NCBI GenBank assembly: GCA_009746045.1 | Contig: RPFO01002238.1 | Span: 1-58,329 of the forward strand | From: Mesostigma viride | Lineage: Eukaryota > Streptophyta > Mesostigmatophyceae > Mesostigmatales > Mesostigmataceae | DNA: 58,329 nt | Reading direction: 5' to 3' | Part shown: positions 1 through 8,598 of the stretch, in pieces | How the letters are laid out: each line of letters starts with the position of its first letter | Position numbering within the stretch: the stretch's first letter is position 1 | Made by a program: the position numbers and the translations under genes | Notes under the pieces: model-generated | Seen by the model: the letters and a program-made list of their open reading frames with translations, nothing else | What the model was told of the DNA's origin: nothing | Database searches by the model: none

Positions 1-96
1 TCGACTCGGATCCTCGCGTCCGCGTCTGAGGAGGCGGCGGGTCTCGCTTTCGGCACGAACTCGACGGGCTCGGGGGTCGTCATCCCGGGGGTCTAG
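1..96 (+). CDS. C-terminal end of an unidentified viral gene
   Basis: Frame 1 is open from the first base to a TAG at 94-96 and encodes the last 31 residues of a protein that begins upstream of the window. The piece is Gly/Ala/Ser/Val-rich (ends GSGVVIPGV), with the GC-rich third positions typical of the viral genes here. It converges on the minus-strand gene ending at 118. Too little is present to name it. Frame 2 is also open in this stretch, so the frame choice rests on residue composition only. Confidence 0.4.
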   Translation, partial: STRILASASEEAAGLAFGTNSTGSGVVIPGV

Positions 97-117
97 TACT
101 AATTCGCAGACACAATT

Positions 118-600
118 TTACGAGTCCTCCTTCGCGCTCTTCGCCGACGGATTATTCCCCAAGAGATACTTGAGCGCGAACTCTCCTGCTGTCCACCCGT
201 TCGTCGCGAGGACGTGCGCGGACGTCGCCTCGGGGCCGAGTCGTCGGATCTCGTTCAAACACTTGCGCACGTCGCCGACAGACATAGCCGGGATCGACGC
301 GCTCATAAAGGACGACTTCTTGGATTTCGCGGCCTTGGGCGGGACCTCGGCCATCGGGGTGGGGACGTCGTCCTGCGGCACCGGCGCCGCGGTCGGGGTC
401 ACGGGCACAGGCTCCGACACCGTCGCGGACGCGGGCACGGGCACGGGCACGGGCACGGGCACGGGCACGGGCGCGGGCGCGGGCGCGGGTACGGGCTCCT
501 CTGCCTCGGGCGCCGGCCTCTTTTTGGAGAGGCGGCTCGAGGGCTTGAACTTGGTTGGGACGGGGGCGGAGGAGGAGGAGGATTCCTGGGAGCTCGACAT
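118..600 (-). CDS. Pro/Val-repeat protein with conserved-looking C-terminus
   Basis: A 160-residue protein starting at the ATG read from 600-598. The N-terminus is Ser-rich, followed by a basic stretch and a Pro-Ala/Pro-Val dipeptide tract (about residues 55-75) encoded by a GGGCAC-type hexamer run on the plus strand near 433-490. The last 60 residues look folded: a short helix-forming segment with NEIRRLGPEATSAHVLATNG, ending in a Lys/Ser-rich tail. A longer open frame continues upstream on the same strand but is a shadow of VLTF3. The start is 45 bp from the divergent VLTF3 start, so the two genes share a short bidirectional promoter. I do not recognise the family; a DNA- or virion-associated role is only a guess. 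Confidence 0.6.
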   Translation of the reverse strand: MSSSQESSSSSAPVPTKFKPSSRLSKKRPAPEAEEPVPAPAPAPVPVPVPVPVPVPASATVSEPVPVTPTAAPVPQDDVPTPMAEVPPKAAKSKKSSFMSASIPAMSVGDVRKCLNEIRRLGPEATSAHVLATNGWTAGEFALKYLLGNNPSAKSAKEDS

Positions 601-645
601 TTTGTCTAGACAGGGGTGTTTTTTTTTTCTCACTAGAACGCGCGG
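601..645. promoter_or_regulatory. Shared divergent promoter region
   Basis: The 45 bp between two divergent starts contains a run of ten T residues (620-629) and the palindrome TCTAGA (604-609). AT-rich patches of this kind stand out against the GC-rich coding sequence and occur before several genes here, including the MCP genes. Confidence 0.4.
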
Positions 646-1758
646 ATGGAAGATCCGGTCGTCCGCCCTTCCGCGTCCCAGAAGACGACCGTGGAGGCCA
701 AGTTCAAGGAGTGCATGGACTACTTCGAGTCTCGCGGCGAGGCGATGTCGGAAAACTGCATCCAGTTCATGCTGGAGGTCGGCCCGATCTACCTGAAGTA
801 CACGACGGCCGTGGAGACGGAACGGAGCAAGAAGAAGCGCAAGTATTCCAAGGACGAGATCGTCGCGATTCCCAACGGCGACGGATGGGTGACCGTGAAG
901 ACGAAAGCCAAGGAGACCACGATGCCGATCAAAGAGGCGATCGAACGCGGGTACCGCATCGCGGAGGCCCCGAACGCGAGGAAGGAGGACAAGTCGGCGC
1001 TGCGAGGGCGCATCTACGACGAGTTCATGGCGGCGCTGCGACGGATGCCCTTCATCCCGGAACACATCCTCGGACAGGAGCAGACTCTCGCGCACTACCA
1101 AATTTCGTACGGATTCTGTCCCGAGTGCAACGTCAACATGATCGAGGACGCGGCGAGGGCGGACCTGATGTGCACCAAGTGCGCCATGACCATGCCGGCG
1201 ACCAACGACGGGATCGAGGCCTGTCCCTACGGCACGTCTGTCAACACCGCGGACTACTGCTACAAGCGGATCAACCACTTGAACGAGTGCATCGCGCAAT
1301 TCCACGCGCGCGAGAGGTCGACGATCCCCGACGACGTGGTCGCGGCCGTCGACAAGGAGTTCAAGAAGATGCGCGTGGTGAACCGCGAGAGCATCACCCC
1401 CAAGAACGTGCGGAAGATCCTGCGCAAGCTCCGTATGCCGCGCTACTTCGAGCATTCCGTCCAGATCACGCACATCCTGAACGGCACCCCGCCGCCCACC
1501 ATGACGCTCGAGCAGGAAGAGACACTGAGGAACATGTTTCGGTCGATTCAGAAACCTTTTGAGGACATTTGCCCGAAGAACAGGAAGAATTTTTTGAATT
1601 ATTCGTATACGCTACACAAGATGTGTCAGTTACAGGGATACGACGAGTTCCTAGATCATTTTCCGCTCCTGAAGAGCAAGGAAAAGCTGTGGGGACAGGA
1701 CGTCATGTGGAAAGGGATCTGCGCCAAGTTGAATTGGCAGTTCATCCCGTCCACGTGA
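646..1758 (+). CDS. VLTF3: VLTF3-like late transcription factor
   Basis: A 370-residue protein of the poxvirus VLTF-3-like family, a core Nucleocytoviricota gene that activates late (virion) gene transcription. A zinc-ribbon-like CPEC...CTKC cluster lies at C158, C161, C176 and C179. Downstream is the family's YKRINHLNE-type segment, and the C-terminus has the characteristic block NYSYTLHKMCQLQGYDEF followed by a short FPLLKS element. Length is typical of giant-virus homologues. The start at 646 directly follows the T-rich divergent promoter and gives a complete N-terminus. The frame is intact, and the gene converges on PCNA with a two-base gap, which is typical viral packing. In a virus it would act in the factory or nucleus together with the viral RNA polymerase. 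The family assignment is from motif recognition, not a search. Confidence 0.9.
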   Translation: MEDPVVRPSASQKTTVEAKFKECMDYFESRGEAMSENCIQFMLEVGPIYLKYTTAVETERSKKKRKYSKDEIVAIPNGDGWVTVKTKAKETTMPIKEAIERGYRIAEAPNARKEDKSALRGRIYDEFMAALRRMPFIPEHILGQEQTLAHYQISYGFCPECNVNMIEDAARADLMCTKCAMTMPATNDGIEACPYGTSVNTADYCYKRINHLNECIAQFHARERSTIPDDVVAAVDKEFKKMRVVNRESITPKNVRKILRKLRMPRYFEHSVQITHILNGTPPPTMTLEQEETLRNMFRSIQKPFEDICPKNRKNFLNYSYTLHKMCQLQGYDEFLDHFPLLKSKEKLWGQDVMWKGICAKLNWQFIPST

Positions 1759-1760
1759 TC

Positions 1761-2570
1761 CTAGTCCTCCATCTCCTCCGCGGCGTCCTGGTTGTCCCCG
1801 CCTTCGCCTTCGACTTGAGGCGCGAGCACGAACATGAGCGTGCCCAGGTCGCCGATCTTGTACTTCACGATCATGGGATATTGAGGCATAATAAAGATGT
1901 CTACGCTATTGCACAACCCGGCGGCCTTTGAAAACGTGCACAGGTAGCGCAACGAGAAATGCTCGTCGACGTTCTCCTTCTCGCCGATGACCACCTTCAT
2001 GTCCGGGTGTTCCTTCCCAATCTCCAAGGTGCAGTTGCCGATGTCGCCTTCGCAACTCAGCGTGATGTTGTCGCCCGCGCACTGGAACCGGACGCGGTCC
2101 GACACGATAGCCAGATCGCGGCAGATCTTCTGGAACTCGGAGCTGACCATCGTGATGCAGGTCATGTACTCCTTTTCCGGGATCTCGATCAGATCCTCGT
2201 CGATGTCCATCAGTTTCATCGTGTAGCTCCACTTGGTGTTCTTCACGCGGTTCGTGATCGTGATGTCCATGACGTCCAACGCCTCGTCCCGCAACCGTAG
2301 TTCCATCTCGTCGTTCACGGACACATTCTTGATCAGTTTGAACAAGTTCACGAGACTGATCCCGACCGTGTACTGTTTATTGCAGCGGTACTCCTCGATC
2401 TTGTCAGCGTCCATGAACGCGTGGAAGAGCGCGCAATGCGACATGTCGAACGATACGATGCGAACGCCCGATTGGTCGAAAAACACGTTGACATCGTTCG
2501 TAAGCTCCTTGAGCGATTCCACCAGCAGCTTGATCGAGGAACCTTGGACCGTACGGAACTCCATTGTCAC
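1761..2570 (-). CDS. PCNA: PCNA-like DNA sliding clamp
   Basis: A 269-residue intact homologue of proliferating cell nuclear antigen, the trimeric clamp that tethers DNA polymerase and repair factors. The N-terminal block contains FDMSHCALFHAFMDADKIEE, very close to the cellular PCNA signature (SMDxSHVxLxxxxL). The C-terminus keeps the MPQYPMIVKYKIGDLG core and ends in an acidic tail. The usual length is about 260 residues. The start could be the Met at 2570 or the second Met two codons later, which fits the family N-terminus better. Giant viruses commonly encode PCNA for replication and late transcription, and its place beside VLTF3 fits that. The frame is undamaged. Confidence 0.95.
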   Translation of the reverse strand: MTMEFRTVQGSSIKLLVESLKELTNDVNVFFDQSGVRIVSFDMSHCALFHAFMDADKIEEYRCNKQYTVGISLVNLFKLIKNVSVNDEMELRLRDEALDVMDITITNRVKNTKWSYTMKLMDIDEDLIEIPEKEYMTCITMVSSEFQKICRDLAIVSDRVRFQCAGDNITLSCEGDIGNCTLEIGKEHPDMKVVIGEKENVDEHFSLRYLCTFSKAAGLCNSVDIFIMPQYPMIVKYKIGDLGTLMFVLAPQVEGEGGDNQDAAEEMED

Positions 2571-2592
2571 GGTTCGCGCGTCACCTTTTTCT

Positions 2593-2838
2593 TCACGAGG
2601 CGAACGAACCGAGATACGTGTACCCGACGAAGGCGGGATCCGTGTCGGCCGTGATGGGGTCGGGCCCCCCTCGTTCCAAGAAGTAAATGAACCTTCTCCC
2701 TTGATGCCCCACCGAGTAGATCCTGTGGTTTCCTATGTCGAACGGGTTCAGCCGCGACAGAGTCTCACCCGTGGAGTCGAAGCGCACGAACTTTTGCACG
2801 CGAACGATGGTGGCGTCCACGACCTTCTCGGAACTCAT
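2593..2838 (-). CDS. Small conserved-looking protein, function unknown
   Basis: An 81-residue ORF upstream of PCNA on the same strand, with 22 bp between its stop and the PCNA start, so probably co-oriented and perhaps co-transcribed. The sequence looks like one compact beta-rich domain (IVRVQKFVRFDSTGE, HRIYSVGHQGRRFIYFLERG). A TATAG motif lies a few bases upstream of the ATG, as before other genes in this block. I do not recognise it. The balanced composition and the motif are the support that it is real. Confidence 0.6.
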   Translation of the reverse strand: MSSEKVVDATIVRVQKFVRFDSTGETLSRLNPFDIGNHRIYSVGHQGRRFIYFLERGGPDPITADTDPAFVGYTYLGSFAS

Positions 2839-2843
2839 TTATT

Positions 2844-2849
2844 CTATAC
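2844..2849 (-). promoter_or_regulatory. Start-proximal TATA motif
   Basis: GTATAG on the minus strand, six bases upstream of the ATG at 2838. One of a set of matching motifs found close to the starts of genes in the viral blocks. Confidence 0.4.
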
Positions 2850-2915
2850 GACTCGACAACTTTTCGCGCGTTTCGCGCGAACGGTTTTTTTACCGTACAC
2901 TATTTCGATCGTAGG

Positions 2916-3278
2916 ATGGAGTTTATCGCCGCCATGTCGACACGTCCGGACCGGAAGATCTCGGACGACACGGATCTGATGAGTCTGCTGGCGTGGGGCG
3001 TCGAGCGGGGATGGTCCGTCTCGATGAAAGAGGACGGGGACATCGTGTTCGACAAGGGCGAGGAGGAGCGCGAGGACGACACGGCGTTCGCCCGTTTTGT
3101 CGGTGGATGCGAGTCGCCGTGCGACGACGAGGACGAGGAGGAGGAGGAGGAGGAGGAGGAGGAGGAAGAGGAGAGGCGGGGGAGGAAGCGGCGACGGACG
3201 GTGTTCAAGTCCACGGAGCGCATCCCGTTGGAGAACGGGAAGCGACTGAAACTGTCCATCCGGATCACCGAGGATTAA
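2916..3278 (+). CDS. Acidic Glu-rich small protein
   Basis: A 120-residue ORF. The N-terminal 65 residues look folded (DLMSLLAWGVERGWSVSMKE). Then comes an Asp/Glu run encoded by GAG repeats (about 3120-3170), a basic RRGRKRRR patch that could act as a nuclear localisation signal, and a short C-terminal strand-like segment. An alternative start lies six codons in. It is divergent from the 81-residue gene across a 77-bp AT-rich gap. The function is unknown. The acidic tract plus basic patch resembles chromatin- or histone-binding viral proteins, which is inference only. Confidence 0.6.
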   Translation: MEFIAAMSTRPDRKISDDTDLMSLLAWGVERGWSVSMKEDGDIVFDKGEEEREDDTAFARFVGGCESPCDDEDEEEEEEEEEEEEERRGRKRRRTVFKSTERIPLENGKRLKLSIRITED

Positions 3279-3293
3279 ATGTCTCCGGGGAAG

Positions 3294-3299
3294 TATAAT
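3294..3299 (+). promoter_or_regulatory. Start-proximal TATA motif
   Basis: TATAAT ending eight bases before the ATG at 3308, in a short AT-rich gap. Part of the shared start-proximal set. Confidence 0.4.
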
Positions 3300-3307
3300 A
3301 GAGGCCG

Positions 3308-5170
3308 ATGTCGAGCGGGAATATGATCGCGGTGCCGAAAGAGTTGATCGATCGCATCATGCGAGCGTTTCCGGACCCGTCCGTCACCAAGGCGGACATC
3401 TTGACTCCGACGAATGATCCGGACATGGTCGTCAAGGAGACGTTCGATCGCAACATCCTCCCCCTGTACTCGCGGAAGGGCGGGAATCCGTTCTTCGACA
3501 AACAGGGACACGTCGCCGAGCCGGGCGACACGTGGAAGTCGATCGCGGCCAAGTACGGTGTATCCGCGGACGACCTGGTGATCGCGAACCCTCACATCCC
3601 TCCTCTGACGCTGTCTCCTGGGAACTTTGTGCTCGTCCCGAAGAAGTACGGCTTCAACGAGTTCGTCGAGGGGATTATCCACCCGGACACGAACATGAAC
3701 CTGCAGTATGACGGGGACACGCCCCAGCCCGCGCCCGATCCCGCGGATCCCACGTCGATATCCGCGTCGCCCGATCCTCAGCCCGCCGGATGGAGAAAAA
3801 GGGTATCCAACGCCGCGAACAACGCCGCGAACATCTTTACCACCCCCGTTCGTCATATATGGTCAGGCCCGCCAGCACCGACTAAAGAGGCACCGCAGCC
3901 GGACAACCGAAGCTTTATCCGACGGGGGGTTGATAAGGTTTGGAACCGAGTCAAAGACGCGAGTTTGGCCGACATAGGCTTAGGTGCAGGCTTAGTAGCG
4001 GGTGCTGTTGCAGGTGCTCCTACGATACCCCTAATTAACGGTGCGGTCAATCTCGCCGCGGGTAACTACATGGCGACCGCCCCCTCTGCGATTCCGGGAA
4101 TGGTGCACGGTATGACAAAGGCCTTTAACTGGGCGTCGCCAGGGGCTATCGACCCTAACACGTTGGAATATGTGACGCGGCGCCTGTCGTCTCCGGAAGG
4201 CCAGATCGGACTGAGAGCGGCGATGAGCGCCGCGAATGCGTTCGGAAACGCGGAAGGCGGGTTCAAGAACCGTCTCGGGGCCGCGGGGCTGTCCCTCGGA
4301 GCGTCCCTTCTCCCCGGCGCGGCCGTGGCGTTCGCGGACTCGCAAGCGGGCGTGTCCGCGGTGAAGTCCATCCTCGACCAGTTTGGTCTCTCGTCCGCCG
4401 TGGATCCCACATCCGTCCTCCAGATCGTCAAGATGTTCGGCCCCGGAGCCCTGAGGATGCTCTTCCCTCCGAACATCGACCCCAAGCTCGCCGACAGTGC
4501 CATCGGGCGAATCGTCGACTCCCTCTATAGTTCTCATCTGTGGGGACAATATCTCCGAGGGCCTCCTGTCGCGCCCGCCGACACCGTGCCCCCGGGATAC
4601 GTCTCCACGGGCAACATGACCATGATACAGCCCGGAGACACGAACTGGCCGCCCCCACGCGACGGCTTCACCGAATGGGCGGCGCGTGGCCCGGCGGTCA
4701 CCGTCGTGCCCCCGCCTGTCAACAACCAGTCGAACGGGTTTACATCCTGGACCCCTCCCACCAACACCATCCCGCCCAATTCCATCTACGACCCTTTGAT
4801 GTCCGCTCAAGCGGGCGGAGATCCGTATGGACAAGTCGTCCTCGGCGGCGGATCCCCGTACTCGCAGGTCGCTACGACAAGCGGGTACTCGTATGGCGGA
4901 AATCCGTACGCTCAATTCGCGCTAGGCTCAGGGACAGATCCGTACGCCCGCTCTTTCCAATCCGGCTTCCAGCCTCCTCCCGAGCCCACCATCCTTTCTC
5001 CGCCACCCTACATGGACGGATCCAACGCGGTGGTCGACCCTTCCGCAATGGGCGCGTACAGCATCAACAGCGGATACTACTCGCCCTATTATAGGAATAC
5101 GTGGGTTGGCGTTGGGCCGCAGCCCAATAGCACGTCCACCGGGACCGGATGGTCAGTGCCGTTATACTAA
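3308..5170 (+). CDS. LysM-domain virion-type protein
   Basis: A 620-residue protein with a LysM module at about residues 68-112: the core EPGDTWKSIAAKYGVSADDL followed by IANPHI and a closing NFVLVPKK. LysM binds GlcNAc-containing polymers such as peptidoglycan or chitin. A Gly/Ala-rich hydrophobic stretch (about 215-260) resembles a membrane-insertion or glycine-zipper segment. The last 200 residues are Pro/Gly/Tyr/Ser-rich with recurring PYxQ-like repeats, which suggests a fibrous or surface region. The stop overlaps that of the convergent MCP gene by four bases. In a virus it would plausibly be a virion surface or entry protein, but that is inference. The frame is intact; codon use drifts to lower GC around 3860-4150 and recovers afterwards. 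Confidence 0.75.
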   Translation: MSSGNMIAVPKELIDRIMRAFPDPSVTKADILTPTNDPDMVVKETFDRNILPLYSRKGGNPFFDKQGHVAEPGDTWKSIAAKYGVSADDLVIANPHIPPLTLSPGNFVLVPKKYGFNEFVEGIIHPDTNMNLQYDGDTPQPAPDPADPTSISASPDPQPAGWRKRVSNAANNAANIFTTPVRHIWSGPPAPTKEAPQPDNRSFIRRGVDKVWNRVKDASLADIGLGAGLVAGAVAGAPTIPLINGAVNLAAGNYMATAPSAIPGMVHGMTKAFNWASPGAIDPNTLEYVTRRLSSPEGQIGLRAAMSAANAFGNAEGGFKNRLGAAGLSLGASLLPGAAVAFADSQAGVSAVKSILDQFGLSSAVDPTSVLQIVKMFGPGALRMLFPPNIDPKLADSAIGRIVDSLYSSHLWGQYLRGPPVAPADTVPPGYVSTGNMTMIQPGDTNWPPPRDGFTEWAARGPAVTVVPPPVNNQSNGFTSWTPPTNTIPPNSIYDPLMSAQAGGDPYGQVVLGGGSPYSQVATTSGYSYGGNPYAQFALGSGTDPYARSFQSGFQPPPEPTILSPPPYMDGSNAVVDPSAMGAYSINSGYYSPYYRNTWVGVGPQPNSTSTGTGWSVPLY

Positions 5171-6811
5171 TTTAGGAACAGTTTCCGTCCGTGGCCGTTG
5201 CTGACCTCGAAGATGTTCATGACCCGCGCGTACACGTGCACCCTTCCGTTCGACATGACCGCGCCGTCCTTCAGTCCCGGGATCGCGCGGAACCAGAATT
5301 TCAGCGTCGCCCGGTCCACCCTGCTCAGGTTCAGGCTCCCTGTCGGCTGGTCGTCCTCCGGTCGCAAGGAAAACGGGACGAAGTAGATCATCTCGAACGA
5401 GTTCTCCACCGGAATCCGCTTGTGGAACTCGGACGGCAGAAAGAAGTTGAACCACAGCGGGTCGCGAGGGGGTTGTACAGATCGCTGTTGTTCAGAGTGA
5501 CCGTCGCCTTGTCGAAAAACGCGTTGTCGATGTGCGTCATCTGTCGGCCGAACGTCCGCACAAAGTACGACCCCTTGTCCAACATGTCGTTGCGAGCGAA
5601 CGGACGGTTCCCCTCGAAGTTCCAGTACTCTTCGTTCGTGTTCTTCTCGTCGCTCCCCTCCAGGCGCCGGTGGTCCGCCCGGAAGAAGAAGATCAGCTCC
5701 TTGCACGTCCCGGACACCGTGTCGAGCGGGAACTCCTTGACCAGTTTGTCTCGCTTGGTCAGGGGGAAGTCCAAGTGCTTCGTCTCCGTGAACATGTACG
5801 TGTGCGTCCCCTGGGAGAACTGTTTCCGCTCGAACTCATCCAGCAACACGTACCGCGTCACCAGTCGTAAGGCCTTGATCTCCCCACCCATGTCCAGCCT
5901 GTCCAACGGCCTGCCGGTGTCCACCACGGCCGTGTGCTCGTCGCCCGTACACACCGTCACACTCTTCTTCCTCCACCGGTCCGGGTCCGTGGCCGGCGGC
6001 ACGCGGAACGGGATCTTCTCGAAATAGTTGGTGTAGTCGTGGCGGAGCGGCTTGGCGTTCATCTTCAACACCACCTCGACGTCGTGGTACTGCAGCGCCA
6101 CGATGGGCAGCGCCGTGCCGTAATGCGTGTTAAAGAAGAAACGCAGCGGGACGTACACGTGCTGGTCGTGTGCGGTCCCCACGTTGTTGCGCCCCCCGTG
6201 TTCGACGGGAGTCCGTGGATGACGCTCTCCTCCGTGTTGCGCGTCAGGTAGTCCCACGTGTGCAAAAAGTCGCCCGTGTGGCTCTCGATCAAGCTCCCGC
6301 CCACCCACAATTCCACCGTGTTTGTCAGCACGTACCCCAGGTGGTCGATCCATGCCGGCTGGAACTTCTCGTGGGTGATCCCGTCGTAGTCCGCGTCCGC
6401 CGTCAAGGGGTAATCGGACGCCTTGAACGCCGCGGTCACGCGCGTGTCGGTCACGTCGACGCCCGGATTGGTCGGCGTGACACCGTCCGCGGCGACCGAG
6501 TCGCGGGCGACGTACACCTGCGCGACGCCGTAGTTCAGTTTCGTGATGTTGTAGTAGAGGTACATCTGCGTCACGAGGTCGCCCAATCGCGGCACCTTGA
6601 AACGCACCTCGCCGCCGTACACGGGAGGGACGTCGGGCAAGATCTCGACGTCCGTCCAACTGAAGTTCGTGTGTCGCGAGTAGACGGTCTTGAAGAACGT
6701 TTTCTCCGGGTTGACGGTCAGGAACGCGTCGAACGCGCCCTTGCACGCGAGCCACGTCAGGTGGGCCGTGATGTCTTGAGACGCCATTCTAGTAGTACTA
6801 GGAGAAGACAT
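5167..6811 (-). pseudogene. MCP: Major capsid protein paralog 1, frameshifted
   Basis: A minus-strand double-jelly-roll MCP gene split across three reading frames. The N-terminus carries the MCP signature near TFFKTVYSRHTNFSW and the VELWVGGSLIESHTGDFLHTWD strand. The middle frame carries the second-barrel hallmark LLDEFERKQFS and a KELIFFFRAD strand. The last frame carries PTGSLNLSRVD and VYARVMNIFEVSNGHGRK. Breaks lie near 6185-6200 at a six-G run and near 5465-5480 at a CCCCC run. The start is uncertain: 6811 is favoured, with 6787 (MASQDITAHL) and 6832 possible. It shares a divergent promoter region of about 70 bp with MCP 2. The indels are either real decay or homopolymer errors. Confidence 0.85.
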
Positions 6812-6865
6812 AATTTGCGGTACCCGCAGCACGCGGACGCGGCAACTTTTTTTCTCGGGAATGGG

Positions 6866-6870
6866 TATAC
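6866..6870 (+). promoter_or_regulatory. Start-proximal TATAC motif
   Basis: TATAC ending nine bases before the ATG of MCP 2, preceded by a seven-T run (6847-6853). The combination of T/A-run plus TATAC also precedes MCP 4 and the two paralogs at 42-43 kb. Confidence 0.45.
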
Positions 6871-6879
6871 GCGAATTCC

Positions 6880-8568
6880 ATGTCTTCCTCCGGTGCGACG
6901 ATGATGATGCTCAAGGCCCGCGGACCGCAAGACATCGCCCTCGTGAGCCAGCCGGAAGTCACGCTCTTCAAGTCCATTTATCCGCGCCACACCAACTTCT
7001 CGTGGGAGGACACCGAGATCACGCAGGCGACGGGACAGGCCAACTACGGACAGATGGTGGAGTTCAAGTTGACGCGCGCCGGCGACCTCATCACCAGGGT
7101 CTATCTCGTCATGCAGATGGACCCCGTCCCCGATTGGAACGGCGACTTCTCCCCGTTCATCTGGGACTTCCCTCGCGCTTTGATCGACTACGTCGAGTTC
7201 AACGTCGGCGGCTACAACATCGAGCGCGTGACGGGGGACATGCTGCACGTCTGGGACATCCTCGAACGGACCGACTACGCGAGCTATGTCGAGAACATGC
7301 CCGTGCGCCACGGTGCGTCCGTCAAGTTCAGCAAGGACGGCAAGATCGCCGAAAGTTTTGACGGGACCGCGCCCCAGTACATCTACATCCCTCTGGACTT
7401 CTCGTTCACCGAGGACCCCGGCCTCGCCCTCCCCATGATCGCGCTGTCGTGGCACGAGGTCCGCGTCAAGGTCAAGTTCCACACTGCCGAAAAGATCTTC
7501 ACGTCTTACGCCCTCTCGCGGCCACTGTACGATTCCGTCCCGGGCGTCATTGGGGCGACCATCAAGGACACATTGAACAGCAATTCCCCTGCGTGGCGCA
7601 ACAACACCATCCACCTCCGCTCGATGATCCGCAAGATGTTCGTCGAGGGCAGCTACGGTAACGAGATGTGTCAGCTTGTGTCCGAGACCGGCGATCGGTA
7701 CTGGGTGCAGCACGTCATTGACAATGTATTCTACAGCGACAAGATCACGGACATCCTCGGTGCAGTGACGGAACCCACGACAACTCGCGTCAACGGCACG
7801 CTTGATATCACCTTCCAGATCGCGGATTACAACACCCATGTAGGAAGGACGTGTGTCTTCCGACTGAGCAACAACACCATCAAGGACGAGGACAAATTCG
7901 AGACGATGGCCTTCACGACTGTGTCGAACCGACGGTCCGCGTGGAGCGCCAACCCGCCCAAGTTCGCGTGTCGTCTGTTGTGTCGCTACATCTATCTCGA
8001 CGACTTTGAGAGGCAGCAGTTCGCCAAGGATAACCACGAATTTCTGATCACGGAAAACCAGCTGCACACGCAGTACGTCAACGGACAAGAGCAGGTCACA
8101 ATCGATCTCAAGTTCAACCACCCCACCAAGGAGCTGATCTTCTTCTACCGCCCGGACAACTACAACGAGGCCGAGACCACCGCCAAGGGGTTCTACAAGG
8201 GCTACTGGTCTTTCCGGAACCCGAACAGCTCTTTCGGAGAGGGCCACCTGTTCAAGTCGGCGAACTTGATCCTCAACTCCCAGAACATGTACGGCGACGG
8301 CCGCGACCCCGTGTACTTCTCGTACGTCACCACGACCCAGTTCCATAAGCGGTACGATTCCGACCACCGCATCTACGTAATCCCCCTGTGTCTCAGCCCC
8401 GGATCTTGGAAGCCGTCGGGTAGCGTCAACATGTCTCGTCTCGACGACGTCAAGTTGGTCTTGACGGGGCTCGGGACCATCCCCCCCGGTACCATTTCCG
8501 TGTACGCTCGCAATTTCAATCTGTTTTCCATCCAGTCGGGGATGGGAGGTAAGCGGTACGCGTCATAA
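6880..8568 (+). CDS. MCP: Major capsid protein paralog 2
   Basis: An intact 562-residue MCP. It opens with the family pattern KARGPQDIALVSQPEVTLFK and the SIYPRHTNFSW motif that starts the first jelly roll. Later come VEFNVGGYNIERVTGDMLHVWD, LPMIALSWHEVRVKV, the second-barrel hallmark YIYLDDFERQQFA, GRDPVYFSYV and the C-terminal PSGSVNMSRLDDVKL. Between the barrels (residues about 245-355) lies a loop about 110 residues longer than in MCP 4. The protein would form the trimeric capsomers of an icosahedral shell. The start is fixed by the family N-terminus and the TATAC element upstream. It is one of two MCP genes here with an unbroken frame. Confidence 0.95.
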   Translation: MSSSGATMMMLKARGPQDIALVSQPEVTLFKSIYPRHTNFSWEDTEITQATGQANYGQMVEFKLTRAGDLITRVYLVMQMDPVPDWNGDFSPFIWDFPRALIDYVEFNVGGYNIERVTGDMLHVWDILERTDYASYVENMPVRHGASVKFSKDGKIAESFDGTAPQYIYIPLDFSFTEDPGLALPMIALSWHEVRVKVKFHTAEKIFTSYALSRPLYDSVPGVIGATIKDTLNSNSPAWRNNTIHLRSMIRKMFVEGSYGNEMCQLVSETGDRYWVQHVIDNVFYSDKITDILGAVTEPTTTRVNGTLDITFQIADYNTHVGRTCVFRLSNNTIKDEDKFETMAFTTVSNRRSAWSANPPKFACRLLCRYIYLDDFERQQFAKDNHEFLITENQLHTQYVNGQEQVTIDLKFNHPTKELIFFYRPDNYNEAETTAKGFYKGYWSFRNPNSSFGEGHLFKSANLILNSQNMYGDGRDPVYFSYVTTTQFHKRYDSDHRIYVIPLCLSPGSWKPSGSVNMSRLDDVKLVLTGLGTIPPGTISVYARNFNLFSIQSGMGGKRYAS

Positions 8569-8598
8569 AAAAAATCTCCGGTCAAGATATAGCCTCTC

